NCBI GenBank assembly: GCA_030652345.1
Contig: JAUSAU010000097.1
Location: 1 to 38,574 of the forward strand
From: Coriobacteriia bacterium
Lineage (GTDB): Bacteria; Actinomycetota; Coriobacteriia; Anaerosomatales; PALSA-660
Length of the DNA stretch: 38,574 nt
Direction: 5' to 3'
Positions 26,101 through 34,031 of the stretch are shown in pieces. Numbering within the stretch: the stretch's first letter is position 1; every line of letters starts with the position of its first letter. The notes beneath the pieces were generated by a model. The model saw only the letters and a program-made list of their open reading frames with translations. It searched no databases and had not been told where the DNA came from. The translations under genes and the position numbers were made by a program.

Positions 26101-29100
26101 GCGACGTGGGGGTTCGTGAGCGTCGCGGAGGAGTCGGTGTCGGAAACGGTCGGCGGAGTATCGCCGTTCACGTCACGCGCGCCCGCTACGGTGGCCGTGT
26201 CGGACACGGATGTACCCGTCGCGATCGCGCGGAAGGTCACCGTGACGGTGGTGGATGCGCCCGCCGCGAGTGTCGGCGCAGTCACGTCGCTCCAGCTCAG
26301 CGAACCGGGGCTGCTCGCCGTGACCGACGGCGAAGCCGAGACGAACGCCAGTCGCGATGCGTCGTACGCGTCCGACAGCGGGATCGTCGTCAGCACGCTG
26401 CTGCCGTCGTTGGTGATGCGGATGGTGTAGGACACCGTCGACCCGAGGGCGACGAACGCGTCCTGCGCGGGCGCGAGCGCCTTGTCCACCGCGACGTGCG
26501 GACGCGTGACGGTGACGGCCGCGATGGAACGGTCGAGCGGATCGGTGTCGCCGGCGATGCCGCTCGACGCCGGCACGGCCACGCCCGCCAGGTCGCGCGC
26601 GGTCGCGGTCGCCGTGTCCGTCTTGGAGCCGAGCGCCGGGAGCGCCGCAACGCGTAGTGAGAACGTCAACGTCGCGGACTGCGACGGTGCGAGCACCACG
26701 TTCGGGATCTCTGACCCGTTGGACCACGAGACGGTCCCGGCGCCGAGCGCGGGCTCGGCTGTCGTCGAACCGCCGGGCCAGACGATCTGCGCCGTTCCCG
26801 GCTCGTACGCGAAGTCGGTCGATGAGAACGCATCCGCGAACGAGGCTGCGGTCGCGGTCGCCTCGCCGACGTTGCGCACCACGTAGCGGTACTGCACGAC
26901 CTGACCGGCCTGCACGAAGGTGTCGCCTACGACCGACTTGGCCGTGACGAGACCCGGCGCCTTGGCCGGGACCGTCAGTGTCGCCGTCGGACCGTTGTAG
27001 TTGCGCGGGGTCCCCGACCACGTGCTGTCGTAGCCCATGACCGATGCGATGTTCCACAGTCCGTGGTTGTTCGGCACGCCGCCGAGCACGGCTGCCGTGG
27101 TCACGATCGTCATCGTCGCGCCGGCGGGGATCTCCGTCGGATACCAGAACTGGAAGTCGAGCTGGTTGGTCCCCGGGTACGACGTGAAGTCCACGCCGTC
27201 GACGAGCGGCGTCCCGGCGATGCTCACGCTCACCAGGCCCGGGTCGGTCAGCCACACGTTATCCGTCGCATCGCTCCAGTAGAGGTTCGCAGCGCTCGTG
27301 AGGCCGTCGTTGCCGACCTCGATCGTGTAGGTGATGACCTGGCCGGCCGCAGCCGTCGCCACATTGGCGCGCTTCACGGTGCGCAGATGCGGCTCGACGA
27401 GCGTCACGGTCGCCGGCGGTGTGACGGTGCTCCTCGGCGTGCCGCCGGTCTTCGCGGTGTCCCACGAGACGGAGCCCGTGTTGACGATCGTCTCCTGGAC
27501 GTCACCGTCGACGGCGGGAGGGAGGCCGTCGAGCTTCAGCCCGCTGGCGGCGTACGTGTCCTCGACGTTGACGTGGATGCGCAGCTCCAGCGTGGAGGTC
27601 GGCGGGTTCGACACGTCGCCCACGCTCCACACCACGGGAGTGCGGCCGTCCGGCAGCTTGGCCCCGATCGAGACGGTGCCCGTCGCCGCCGAGCGGGTCG
27701 TCCCGATCACGGTGAGCCCGTCAGGGACGAAGTCGCTGATGGTGGTGTTGTACATCGTCGTGTTCGCCGGCACTGTGGCGGTCACGCCGTACCAGTACTG
27801 CGTGCCGATCGTCGCGGTCGTGACGGAGCCCAGCGCCGCCTTCACGAGGCCGCTCGACGGGACCGTGAGCACCGCGGTGGTCGTGTCGACCGTCGGGTCG
27901 AGCGGGTCTGTGTCGTTGTATTGCTGGTCGGCCGTCCAGTTGTAGCCCAGCGCGCTCGACCAGTTCGCGTCGGCGGTGTTGACGAGGACGGAGCCGGCTC
28001 CGATGGCGGGATCGACCTGCGCGCGGTAGACGTAGGCGATCGACTGCCCGGGCGCGATCATGCCCTGCGCGCTTGCGGGCTCGTTGAAGTCGACCTTGAT
28101 GACGCCGCCCGCGGTCGTCGCGGAGTAGTCGGCCGGCGAGGCGAGCAGCCCGTTGGCCGAGTGCGTGACCGAGACGAACACCGGGTTGATGAGCCCGGCC
28201 GGCAGCGTATCGACGAGCGAGGGGCCGAGGTCGTACTCGTAGGCGTAGCCCGCACCGATGTTGGTGACCGTCACGGTGAAGGTGACGACGTCGCCGCCCT
28301 GCACGCTCGAGATGGACGGCACCTTGGCCGTCCGCAACACCGGCTGGTTCACCGGCAGGGACACCGAGGTCGACAGCGTCGAGGCGCGCACCCCGCCGAT
28401 CATCCACGACAGCGCTGCCTGGTCCGTGATCGTGCCCGTCGTATACGGGTCCCAGATCCACGGGGTCGGCGTGGCCGTGCCCGCCGTGTTGCCCGGGCCG
28501 ACCTTGTAGCGCAGCTCGAACACGTACGGGGTGTCACCCGCCGATGACACCGCGTCGGCATTGTCGATCGTGAGCGTGCCCGGCGTCGGGAAGTACTTGA
28601 AGAGCAGCGACGAGCCGGGAGACGGGTTGTTCGTGTTCAGATCACCGAGGCCGGGCATCGACAGGACAGCCGGGACATCCGGGGAACCCGCGATATCCAC
28701 GCTCGAGAGCCAGCCATACGCCCCGAATCCGTTCGTGCTCCACACATCGAGGATCGAGAGGTCGGTCACGATCGTCTCGGTCGGGATGGTGACGCGGAAG
28801 CGGTACTCCGTCGGGAAGCCCGGCTGTGTGCTCGTCTCGAGCGTGTACTTCTCGATGGTCGGCAGCGCGATGGTCGCCGTCGCCACCCCGGTGTTGGGAG
28901 CGGGCGCGAGCGACATCGGGTAGAAGCGACCGATTGCCGGCGTGGTCGTCGTGCTCCACGCGACGGTGGCCGTGTTCACGAGCGCCTGGCCCGCTGAGGG
29001 TTGCACGTTCGCGTAGCAGGTGAGGTCCACGGTGAAGGTCGACCCGCTCGAGAGCGGGGTGTTCGTCCCGCCGCCGTTGTAGAAGTCGATCGTGTACGAG

Positions 29101-32100
29101 CCGGTCGTCGAGTCCCACACCGGCGCGATGTAGGCCGGGGACGAGATCGTGACGCCGTTGAGCTTGACCGAGTCGAGCGTCGGCGTGGTGGCGCGCATCG
29201 CCGGCGGCAGGACGTCGGTCCACAGGATGTCATGCGCCGTCGCATAGCCACGGTTCGAGACGGTGACGCGATACGGGATGGCCGACGCGCCGACGGGCGC
29301 GGTCGCGTTGAGGTTCGCCTTGGTCACGAGCAGCCACGGCTGGTCGAGGACAGTCGGGACGTTCGTGCTCACGGCGTTGCGGTTCGGGGCGGCAGGGCGC
29401 GTCGTCGCGGTCGTGTCGTTCCACACGATCGTGCCCGAATCGAGCACGGAGTTGTGCGCTGCGGGGATCAGCGCGGGCGGCAGGAACAGCGCCGTGCCCG
29501 AGGAATCAGCTGTACACCTCAGGTCGAAGTAGAGGTCGAACTCGTACGCGGACACGGACCCGCGGTTGTCGATCGGATCGGCGAGCAGCCACCGGTAGAT
29601 CGTGCGGGTGGGCGTCAGCGACTGCGTGGCCGGCGTCGAGATGCCGCCGGAGAAGGTGGCGGGAACCGACGGCGTACCCGTCACGTCCACGATCCGCGCG
29701 CTGCCCGGTACGTACTCGAACCCGCGTGAGTTGATGGCGTCGTCGATGCGCGGCCACCACAGGACACCGCCGGTCGGCACGCGCGAGCGCAGGCGGTAGG
29801 TGACCGTATCGCCCACCGTCACCGTCGTCGGTGTCGCGGCCTTGGCGATCGTCACGCCCGGAAGCGTCACCGTGCGGTTCGCGGTCACCGGTCCATACGG
29901 CCGCGAGACGGTGGTGTCGGAACTCCCCCATCGGACCGTGACGTCGTTGCGCATCGGCCGCGAGGCACCGGATGTTGTGTCGATGGACGAAAGGTACGTC
30001 ACCGTCATGGTCGCGCCGGCGGGAAGCGTGGTGTTCACGCCGGGCGCGTTGAAGTCGATGAGCCACAGGCCGGTCGACATCGTGTAGGTGGTCGCCCACG
30101 AACCGGGGTTGGTCCGCGGCACTCCGCCGACCGTGACGCCGGTGATCGTCGGCGTGGTGTTTCGCATGCCGGCCGGGATCGTGTCCGTGACCAGGATGTC
30201 GCGCGCGGCGGCGATGCTCGTGTTGGTCAGCGTCACCGTGTACGTGCAGGCGACACCCGGCCTCAGTACTGCCGGGTTGGTGCCGCCCTTGGCGACCGTG
30301 ACCACGGGTTCCGCGTAGTTCACCTTGACGGTGTCCCGCTCGGAGTAGGTCACCCCGAAGCTGTTGATGCCGGTGAGCTTCCACATGTTGTCGCCCGAGC
30401 CGCCCTGGGCGATCGCGGATGAGTTGGTGACGACCGCGTCGAACTCGCACTCCCACCAGCCCGGCTTCACGACATCGCCGAGGAACCACTGGATGCCGCT
30501 CAGACCGCCGATGCCCAGCGTGGTGGGTGTGGTCAGATTGACCGTGCGCGTGCCGACGTCGGCGAAGTCCCCGACGCCCGACGAGTAGCTCGTCACGGCG
30601 CTGCCCGGCACGTAGGTCACGCCCGGCGGCAGCCAGTCCGTGACCTCGATGTTCCCCTTGTTGATCACCGTGTCGAGCGGCTTGACGGTGTCCGACGCGT
30701 TGAACTGCACGCGGAAGTGCAGGACGTCGCCGACCGTCGCGGACGTCGATGTCGCCCACAGCCCGGTCTTGAGGTCTCGCACCCGCTTCACGATCCTGGG
30801 CTTCGGTGTCGAGAAGCTCGCGGACGCGGCGGCGGCGACGATGGTCTTGATGTTGCCCGTGTGCGTCGCGTCGATCAGGTCCTGCCAGATGCCCGAGAAC
30901 GCGGCATTGTTGACCATACTGTCGCCGGCGCGGACCGGCTGTCCGGTGAGCGGTGCGCCCTCCCACGTGTTGTCGACCACCGCGTCAAAGGTGATCGTCG
31001 CGTTCGACGAGTTGGCGAACGCCGGACGCTTCCAGTAGATGTCGGTGGTGCCGTCCGTGTTGTGGACGATGTCATCCGGCGCGACCGAGCAGGTCGACGT
31101 CTCCAGCGTCTGCCCGTCCGGGAGCTTGTCGTGGACGATGATCGAGCCCGTCGTCGTGGGCACGATCGAGCCCGAATCGATGACGCTGTAGTACTGCGAC
31201 GTGTAATAGCTCAGCGAGTGCGTGATGATCGTGCCGGGTCCGCCGTTGCCGGGCGAGCTCGACTTGTTGCCCGTGAAGTAGGCGGCGGTCACCGACGACG
31301 TCGCGGCGTCGGTCGCCACGGTCGAGGTCGAGTGGATTCCGCTCAGGACCGCGGAGTTCAGGAACGTAGTGCCGTGCGGGATGATCACGCCGTGCGTCTC
31401 AGCGATGCTGGCGGTGGGCCGGCCCACGCCGCCGCTGTCGGTGCCGAAGTAGTCGTAGCGGATGCCGGTCCGCGGAACGAGCATGCGACTCGTCGACGGC
31501 GCGAAGGTGCCGAGATTCCAGACCAGCGTGGTGATGCCGGTGACAGGATCGGGGCCGGTCACCACGGTCGGCGTCGTGCCGGACGCCATCCCGAGGTACT
31601 CCACGCCGTCGGGCAGCGTGTCGGTCACCACGACGGACGCGGTCTGCGTCGTGTAGTTGTTCCGGACCACGAGCGTGTAGGTGTACGGCCGGTCCTCGGT
31701 GCCGCTCGCCTGATCCACACCGGTCGACTGGTTGGTCGTCTTCTCGAGGATGATCGGCACGACCTTGGCCGACGCGGTCGCCGTCGCCGCGCCGGGGACC
31801 GGGGCCCCGAGTCCGTCGGGCCAGACGTTGCCTGAGGCGACCGCGGAGTTCACGACGAGGTCGTTGATGACCCACGACGCGTCGCCGGTCTTGGTCGGGT
31901 CGATGCTAAAGGTCAGGTTGAGGTCGTAGGTTTCACCCGGAGCCAGGTCGCGGATGTTGACGAAGGTCATCGTGGTGTCGCCGGAGCCGACCGCGTCGCG
32001 CTTGTTGGTCGTGGGAACGACGTTGCCGTCCTTGTCGGTGGCGGAGACGAACGAGACCCGCCCCTGCGGATTGACGCGGCTTGAGGAGACGACGTCCTGC

Positions 32101-32354
32101 ACGGAGATGTTGTAGACCTTGTACGAGTTCGGGTTCATCACCCGCACGGCGTAGGAGACCTGACCGCCGAGCAGGACCTCGCCGGAGCTCGTCTTCGACA
32201 CGACGAGCGTGTCCGGATCCGCGGCGACAGCTCGCGCCGGGGACCGGTAGTCGGTCCACACCACGAACGACATCACCATGCAGAATGCGAGAACCTGCGA
32301 GACCCAACGCCGCACCAGTCGCGGCCACATGCCATCAGACGTCCAGAACCCCAC
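20097..32354 (-). CDS. Giant secreted DUF11-repeat surface protein (about 4,085 residues)
   Basis: A probable adhesin or stalk. The N-terminus has a basic stretch, a hydrophobic core (VLAFCMVMSFVVW) and a likely cleavage site near 'ARAVAA/ADPD'. About 1,950 residues then hold roughly 12 diverse DUF11/isopeptide-type beta domains (starts such as 'LVVSKTSSGE', 'VVTVAKGGTN', 'LLVTKANLNA'). Fourteen close repeats of 126-133 residues follow, then two ordinary DUF11 domains ('ISVTKTATPP', 'FTITKRAVDL'). The C-terminus is VRTSGDE, a hydrophobic helix and RRRR, laid out like an LPXTG anchor but without LPXTG. I chose the GTG at 32354 because GGAGG lies 5 nt upstream; an ATG at 32420 is also open. It is coupled to the sortase gene. 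Confidence 0.9.
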   Translation of the reverse strand: MGFWTSDGMWPRLVRRWVSQVLAFCMVMSFVVWTDYRSPARAVAADPDTLVVSKTSSGEVLLGGQVSYAVRVMNPNSYKVYNISVQDVVSSSRVNPQGRVSFVSATDKDGNVVPTTNKRDAVGSGDTTMTFVNIRDLAPGETYDLNLTFSIDPTKTGDASWVINDLVVNSAVASGNVWPDGLGAPVPGAATATASAKVVPIILEKTTNQSTGVDQASGTEDRPYTYTLVVRNNYTTQTASVVVTDTLPDGVEYLGMASGTTPTVVTGPDPVTGITTLVWNLGTFAPSTSRMLVPRTGIRYDYFGTDSGGVGRPTASIAETHGVIIPHGTTFLNSAVLSGIHSTSTVATDAATSSVTAAYFTGNKSSSPGNGGPGTIITHSLSYYTSQYYSVIDSGSIVPTTTGSIIVHDKLPDGQTLETSTCSVAPDDIVHNTDGTTDIYWKRPAFANSSNATITFDAVVDNTWEGAPLTGQPVRAGDSMVNNAAFSGIWQDLIDATHTGNIKTIVAAAASASFSTPKPRIVKRVRDLKTGLWATSTSATVGDVLHFRVQFNASDTVKPLDTVINKGNIEVTDWLPPGVTYVPGSAVTSYSSGVGDFADVGTRTVNLTTPTTLGIGGLSGIQWFLGDVVKPGWWECEFDAVVTNSSAIAQGGSGDNMWKLTGINSFGVTYSERDTVKVNYAEPVVTVAKGGTNPAVLRPGVACTYTVTLTNTSIAAARDILVTDTIPAGMRNTTPTITGVTVGGVPRTNPGSWATTYTMSTGLWLIDFNAPGVNTTLPAGATMTVTYLSSIDTTSGASRPMRNDVTVRWGSSDTTVSRPYGPVTANRTVTLPGVTIAKAATPTTVTVGDTVTYRLRSRVPTGGVLWWPRIDDAINSRGFEYVPGSARIVDVTGTPSVPATFSGGISTPATQSLTPTRTIYRWLLADPIDNRGSVSAYEFDLYFDLRCTADSSGTALFLPPALIPAAHNSVLDSGTIVWNDTTATTRPAAPNRNAVSTNVPTVLDQPWLLVTKANLNATAPVGASAIPYRVTVSNRGYATAHDILWTDVLPPAMRATTPTLDSVKLNGVTISSPAYIAPVWDSTTGSYTIDFYNGGGTNTPLSSGSTFTVDLTCYANVQPSAGQALVNTATVAWSTTTTPAIGRFYPMSLAPAPNTGVATATIALPTIEKYTLETSTQPGFPTEYRFRVTIPTETIVTDLSILDVWSTNGFGAYGWLSSVDIAGSPDVPAVLSMPGLGDLNTNNPSPGSSLLFKYFPTPGTLTIDNADAVSSAGDTPYVFELRYKVGPGNTAGTATPTPWIWDPYTTGTITDQAALSWMIGGVRASTLSTSVSLPVNQPVLRTAKVPSISSVQGGDVVTFTVTVTNIGAGYAYEYDLGPSLVDTLPAGLINPVFVSVTHSANGLLASPADYSATTAGGVIKVDFNEPASAQGMIAPGQSIAYVYRAQVDPAIGAGSVLVNTADANWSSALGYNWTADQQYNDTDPLDPTVDTTTAVLTVPSSGLVKAALGSVTTATIGTQYWYGVTATVPANTTMYNTTISDFVPDGLTVIGTTRSAATGTVSIGAKLPDGRTPVVWSVGDVSNPPTSTLELRIHVNVEDTYAASGLKLDGLPPAVDGDVQETIVNTGSVSWDTAKTGGTPRSTVTPPATVTLVEPHLRTVKRANVATAAAGQVITYTIEVGNDGLTSAANLYWSDATDNVWLTDPGLVSVSIAGTPLVDGVDFTSYPGTNQLDFQFWYPTEIPAGATMTIVTTAAVLGGVPNNHGLWNIASVMGYDSTWSGTPRNYNGPTATLTVPAKAPGLVTAKSVVGDTFVQAGQVVQYRYVVRNVGEATATAASFADAFSSTDFAYEPGTAQIVWPGGSTTAEPALGAGTVSWSNGSEIPNVVLAPSQSATLTFSLRVAALPALGSKTDTATATARDLAGVAVPASSGIAGDTDPLDRSIAAVTVTRPHVAVDKALAPAQDAFVALGSTVSYTIRITNDGSSVLTTIPLSDAYDASRLAFVSASPSVTASSPGSLSWSDVTAPTLAAGASTTVTVTFRAIATGTSVSDTATVAGARDVNGDTPPTVSDTDSSATLTNPHVAIDKVLVSSVRASLGSTVTYQIGITNDGDTVLTSVPVTDTFSSSKLALLGASPGYDSTGTGFAHWNDVTGAGWLAVGQTTTITVEFRAIATGTAVPDTATVSAALDANGDTPPLATDTEKTLTITRPHLTVDKALASGQKPVVGIGGTVDYTIRITNDGETTVTAIPLTDVYDATRLEFYSTATPAPDVSVIGQLSWLDVTGAGSLAPGASTTVTVGFSVIASGASVPDTATIAGAVDEDGNPVPPATDTEKTLTATRPHVAITKSLAPGQDAIVPVFETITYDIVITNDGETTLETVPLGDQVWTMNATYVSATPPADDSSLGIAVSWNDVTGPGVLAVGESTTVTVTFQPLMAAVPIWNVAGVGPAIDTNGDLSNTALAPELTGFITNPHLAVNKVLTSPALSGVGALVTYDIGVTNDGDTAMASVPVTDTFDAARLEFVSASPAQDSTGAGFAHFDDITGGVGLAVGQTATVTVTFRAIAPGVAILDTATVDAAIDVNGDTPQPASDTEDTLALVMASVGVDKHLAPTQDPFVPIGGVVEYEIVARNDGGTTLTVVPLADTYDATRLSFLSATPSEDASGPGTLSWSDLTGGGDLTAGGTTTVTVRFAVIAAGSSVTDTATIANAEDVNGIIPPTVSDIDSVLTATRPHLAVTKAMSTIQDPWVPLGSTVSYDLVVTNDGDTTMTTLPVVDTFDGRLSYVISAPSEVASTPTSATWNLDGLAPGATTTITVALRVTAPGISIPDTVTISGAVDEHGDVPPTVFATDYTLTGTDPHVAVKKQLAAGQDPIVALGDTVTYDIGVHNGGDTTLVVLPLADAFDASRLAFVAASPAQSVVATPNVTWADLTTTTGDLAPGASTTVTITFRVTAPGVAITDTATVSGAIDVNGDTPPTALDADSVLTGTRPHIAIDKKLALGQDPVVALGGTVTYDIVVTNDGDTTLTAVPLADTFDSAHLAFVSALPLQSGVATPNVTWADLTATAGDLAPGASTTVTATFRVTAPGAAITDTATVAGAVDVNGDVPPTVTDADAVLTGTNPLLDVTKDLAPAQDPIVALGDTVTYAIRISNTGDTAMDVVPLADAFDAAHLAFVSASPAESGVTTPNVTWADVTGAGSLAAGDSTTVTVTFRVTAAGAAITDTATVSGAVDVNGDTPPTVTDDDTVLTGTRPHVAIVKQLAGGQPLVVPIGHTVTYDIGVTNDGDTTLTTVPLADAFDPIRLDYIAATPGADLTGIGTANWLDVTGIGDLVPGQTTTVSVTFRVISNGPAVLDVATVAGALDVNDDTAPTATDDDSVLTATKPLLAIAKTLAVGQDPIVALGGTVTYDIAVTNVGDTTMTAVPLFDTFDATRLDPVVQMPAAGTGALGSLTWLDITGPGTLAPGASTTVTATFRVIAPGVSVLNSVLTSGGVDTDGYNPPPTSTVNTVLTATNPHLSITKLPASTQATHVPLYGQVTWDIRVLNDGDTTMTTVALADTYDAAHLEFVSASPSEDASGAGSLTWSDLSGAGDLAPGESTTVTVTFRAIAPVRPVVNIAAVTGAVDVNDDVPPLPSDTDTSVILTDPHLSLTKELAPGEHPVRAVGQTVTYRMTVVNDGDTTLTTVPLEDAFDDTHIAFESATPGPDTTSSTTLTWADLTGAGSLAPAAATSVDVTFRVTAAGAAIPDTASVLFAVDEFGDMPPNALALNEVLGAFAPGSISVTKTATPPHGTIALPGDTITYTVTWANSSQVTITAASIVDTLSNAAEFQPGSILLDGLPQTDAVGDDRAGYAPVARTVVVAPGDLAPGGSGMLTFRVTVGPEEISRFGLLNVATLAGPDLGAIETSQVFHPVDPFTITKRAVDLNGGKLKPGDVIEWVITVENTGLTQTTHVRITDTVPAGTTYVRGSMVGTGASEAAAPDLVWDIGTMEVSQTVVVTFRTRVNAKLPNNYRIRNVATVASDQSRPKSSDDPATPSVYDPTVVFVRTSGDELLVFGFALLALLTAGVLAFAALRRRRESTA
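21012..26501 (-). repeat. Fourteen tandem repeats of about 392 bp within the giant gene
   Basis: Unit starts, in gene order, are at 26501, 26111, 25724, 25328, 24932, 24545, 24152, 23774, 23378, 22982, 22589, 22196, 21803 and 21410, with the last unit ending at 21012. Unit lengths are 126-133 codons. Each begins P-H/L-x-x-(V/I)-x-K, has an Asn in 'TNDGDTT', an Asp pair in 'PLxDxxD', 'APGxSTTVTVTFR', 'DTATV', and ends with an acidic 'DVNGDTPP' segment. Units 8-10 share 'TPNVTWAD' and long DNA identity, suggesting recent duplication. Units 2 and 5 form a second pair with a shortened start. I see no cysteine in any unit. Confidence 0.93.
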
Positions 32355-32451
32355 GCGCGCCTCCACCCGACCTTGCTGCCCTGTCCATTGCCGCCGTGCT
32401 CCGGTTGGACTCTCCCGCATGAATCATCCCATTTGGAGGGTGCTCGCGGCG

Positions 32452-32569
32452 AGGATGAAGACGCGAAAGGAAAGGATGAATGGTGAGCGGTGAGCGGCCG
32501 GACCCAACGGTCGGAATCGAACGATGAACGCACGCCGCAACGGCAGAGCGGTCGTGAACGGAGGATGAA
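32452..32569. promoter_or_regulatory. Intergenic region with three AGGATGAA repeats
   Basis: The 331 bp between the giant gene (start 32354) and the acyltransferase gene (stop 32686) hold no gene. It contains AGGATGAA at 32452-32459, 32473-32480 and 32562-32569. The first two are 21 bp apart (two helix turns). Upstream of the giant gene this could be an operator; that is inference only. Confidence 0.25.
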
Positions 32570-32598
32570 ACGGAGGATGCGTGCCCTACCGGGTGCTA

Positions 32599-32673
32599 CG
32601 GGGCCGTGGGGGCCCCGTGCTCAAACACTCGTCGCTTCGCTCCTCAACTGCGCGCGGGGCCCCCACGGCCCCG
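32599..32673. repeat. Structured hairpin repeat, copy 1 (possible terminator)
   Basis: An 18-bp perfect stem (32599-32616 with 32656-32673) is extended inward by four more pairs (GTGC/GCGC, one G·T) around a 31-nt loop. It starts 12 nt past the stop of the minus-strand acyltransferase gene, a place where a terminator would sit, but no U-tract follows. A second copy with the same core but different arms lies at 38516-38574 in the opposite orientation. Confidence 0.8.
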
Positions 32674-32685
32674 GAGCGCGCGAAC

Positions 32686-33987
32686 TCAGTGCAAGCCCCC
32701 GACCGCCTTTGCCAGTTGATCGTCGATGGCAGCCAGGCGTCGTTCGACCAAGTCCGGCGCGATGTATCGCTCGCGGAACCCTGTCCATAGCGTGAGCGCC
32801 CCCCGGTAGTAGCTGATCAGCAACGGGAACCCTGCGAACCGTTCGATCGGGCCGGTCACGATCGCGGCCTCGGGGTGAGCGGATCCGAACGCAAGCCGTC
32901 GGTCGTCGAACGGCCCCACGTTCATCGTCACCATCGCCGCCGCACGAGTAAGGCGCAGTGCGGTCGCGGCGAACCAGAAGATCGCACGCCAGGTTCTCGG
33001 GGAGGGCAGCGTCTCGTTTGCGATCGAACCGACGCTCCACAAGCTGTCCTTGTACGGCTTCACGGCCTCGATCACGTGCTTCAGGGTCTCGTCGAAGGAT
33101 TCGCCGTGCCGGAACTCGATCATGACCGTCTGCGTCGTGGCGATGATCGGCAACCGTTCCAGGCCCGGCTCCTTGGCGAAGCGCCGCGTGTCCGCAGAGA
33201 TCGACACACCCGGCTTCAATCCCGGCCTCTGGGGGTTGTGCGACTCCACTGCTCTGACAAGTGCGCTGACCAGCGCGTCGTTGACCGTTCCTCCTCTGGC
33301 GTGTGCGTACTCGCGCAGCGCGACCACCCGTTCCGCAGACAGCGTCAGTGTGCGAACGGCGAGGCGGTCTCCTGAGCCGGGCTGCGCCTTCATCGTCCAC
33401 CGCGACGCGTTTGTTATCGACAGCGGATTCGCCGCCGCCCGGCGCTGCTCCTCAGTGAGCGCGGCCCACACGTCGGAGTGATCAGGGCGCGGCGCCGTCC
33501 TCGGGGGCGGCACATAGCCGGGGTCATCAAGCAGCCGCGAATAGACATCGGCGAGCAGATGGGTGACCTCCCTGGCACTCCATCCGTCTCCGGCAGCGTG
33601 GTCGAATCGTACGCACAGGTCATCGCGGTCGTGGGAGCGAAGCAGCAGTACCGCGAACCTCGGTCCCGTCGGGTCGAACGGGTTCCCGTGAAACTCAGAT
33701 GAGTCCCGGTCGGGGTCTTCGGAGATTGCCATCGAGAACACAGCTCGCTCGTCAAGCCCTTCGCACCGAACCCAGTCCGCACTGCGTGGCCTCTTGTCCA
33801 GCCAGCATCCAAGGACGGGTTCGAGATCGACGAGAAGTAGCGATGCGCGGGCCAGCGTCCGGGGGTCGAGCCGCTCGACGAATGTCAGCCGGGAGCCGAG
33901 AACCGTTTCCATCAGCGGATCCATCGAATCGACCATGATGTCGCCTGGCGCCGCCGCGAAGCGCAGCTGGGTGGAGTCGTCGCCCAC
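32686..33987 (-). CDS. Condensation-domain-like acyltransferase (HxxxDG)
   Basis: The 433-residue protein has the HxxxDG active-site motif 'RFDHAAGDGWS' at about 127-137, characteristic of the CoA-dependent acyltransferase superfamily (condensation domains, PapA, alcohol acetyltransferase, wax synthase types). A later 'NDALVSALVRA' helix and 'GVSISADTRRF' fit the second lobe ('VNDALLAA...R.R' in the family). The second catalytic landmark DFGWG is not clear. No carrier protein or adenylation domain is nearby, so a stand-alone acyl or acetyl transferase is more likely than peptide synthesis. The GTG start has GGGGGA close upstream. It follows the methyltransferase gene by 44 bp. Confidence 0.7.
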   Translation of the reverse strand: MGDDSTQLRFAAAPGDIMVDSMDPLMETVLGSRLTFVERLDPRTLARASLLLVDLEPVLGCWLDKRPRSADWVRCEGLDERAVFSMAISEDPDRDSSEFHGNPFDPTGPRFAVLLLRSHDRDDLCVRFDHAAGDGWSAREVTHLLADVYSRLLDDPGYVPPPRTAPRPDHSDVWAALTEEQRRAAANPLSITNASRWTMKAQPGSGDRLAVRTLTLSAERVVALREYAHARGGTVNDALVSALVRAVESHNPQRPGLKPGVSISADTRRFAKEPGLERLPIIATTQTVMIEFRHGESFDETLKHVIEAVKPYKDSLWSVGSIANETLPSPRTWRAIFWFAATALRLTRAAAMVTMNVGPFDDRRLAFGSAHPEAAIVTGPIERFAGFPLLISYYRGALTLWTGFRERYIAPDLVERRLAAIDDQLAKAVGGLH

Positions 33988-34031
33988 GTTTCCCCCGATC
34001 AGACATGGTCAGACTACTGCGGGAATCGTGA

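Noticed and set aside
20490..31835. Long plus-strand open frames opposite the giant gene (up to about 570 codons)
   Set aside because: They mirror the high-GC codon bias of the minus-strand repeats, are rich in Arg, Gly, Val and Asp, repeat with the same period, and show no recognisable domain or consistent ribosome sites.
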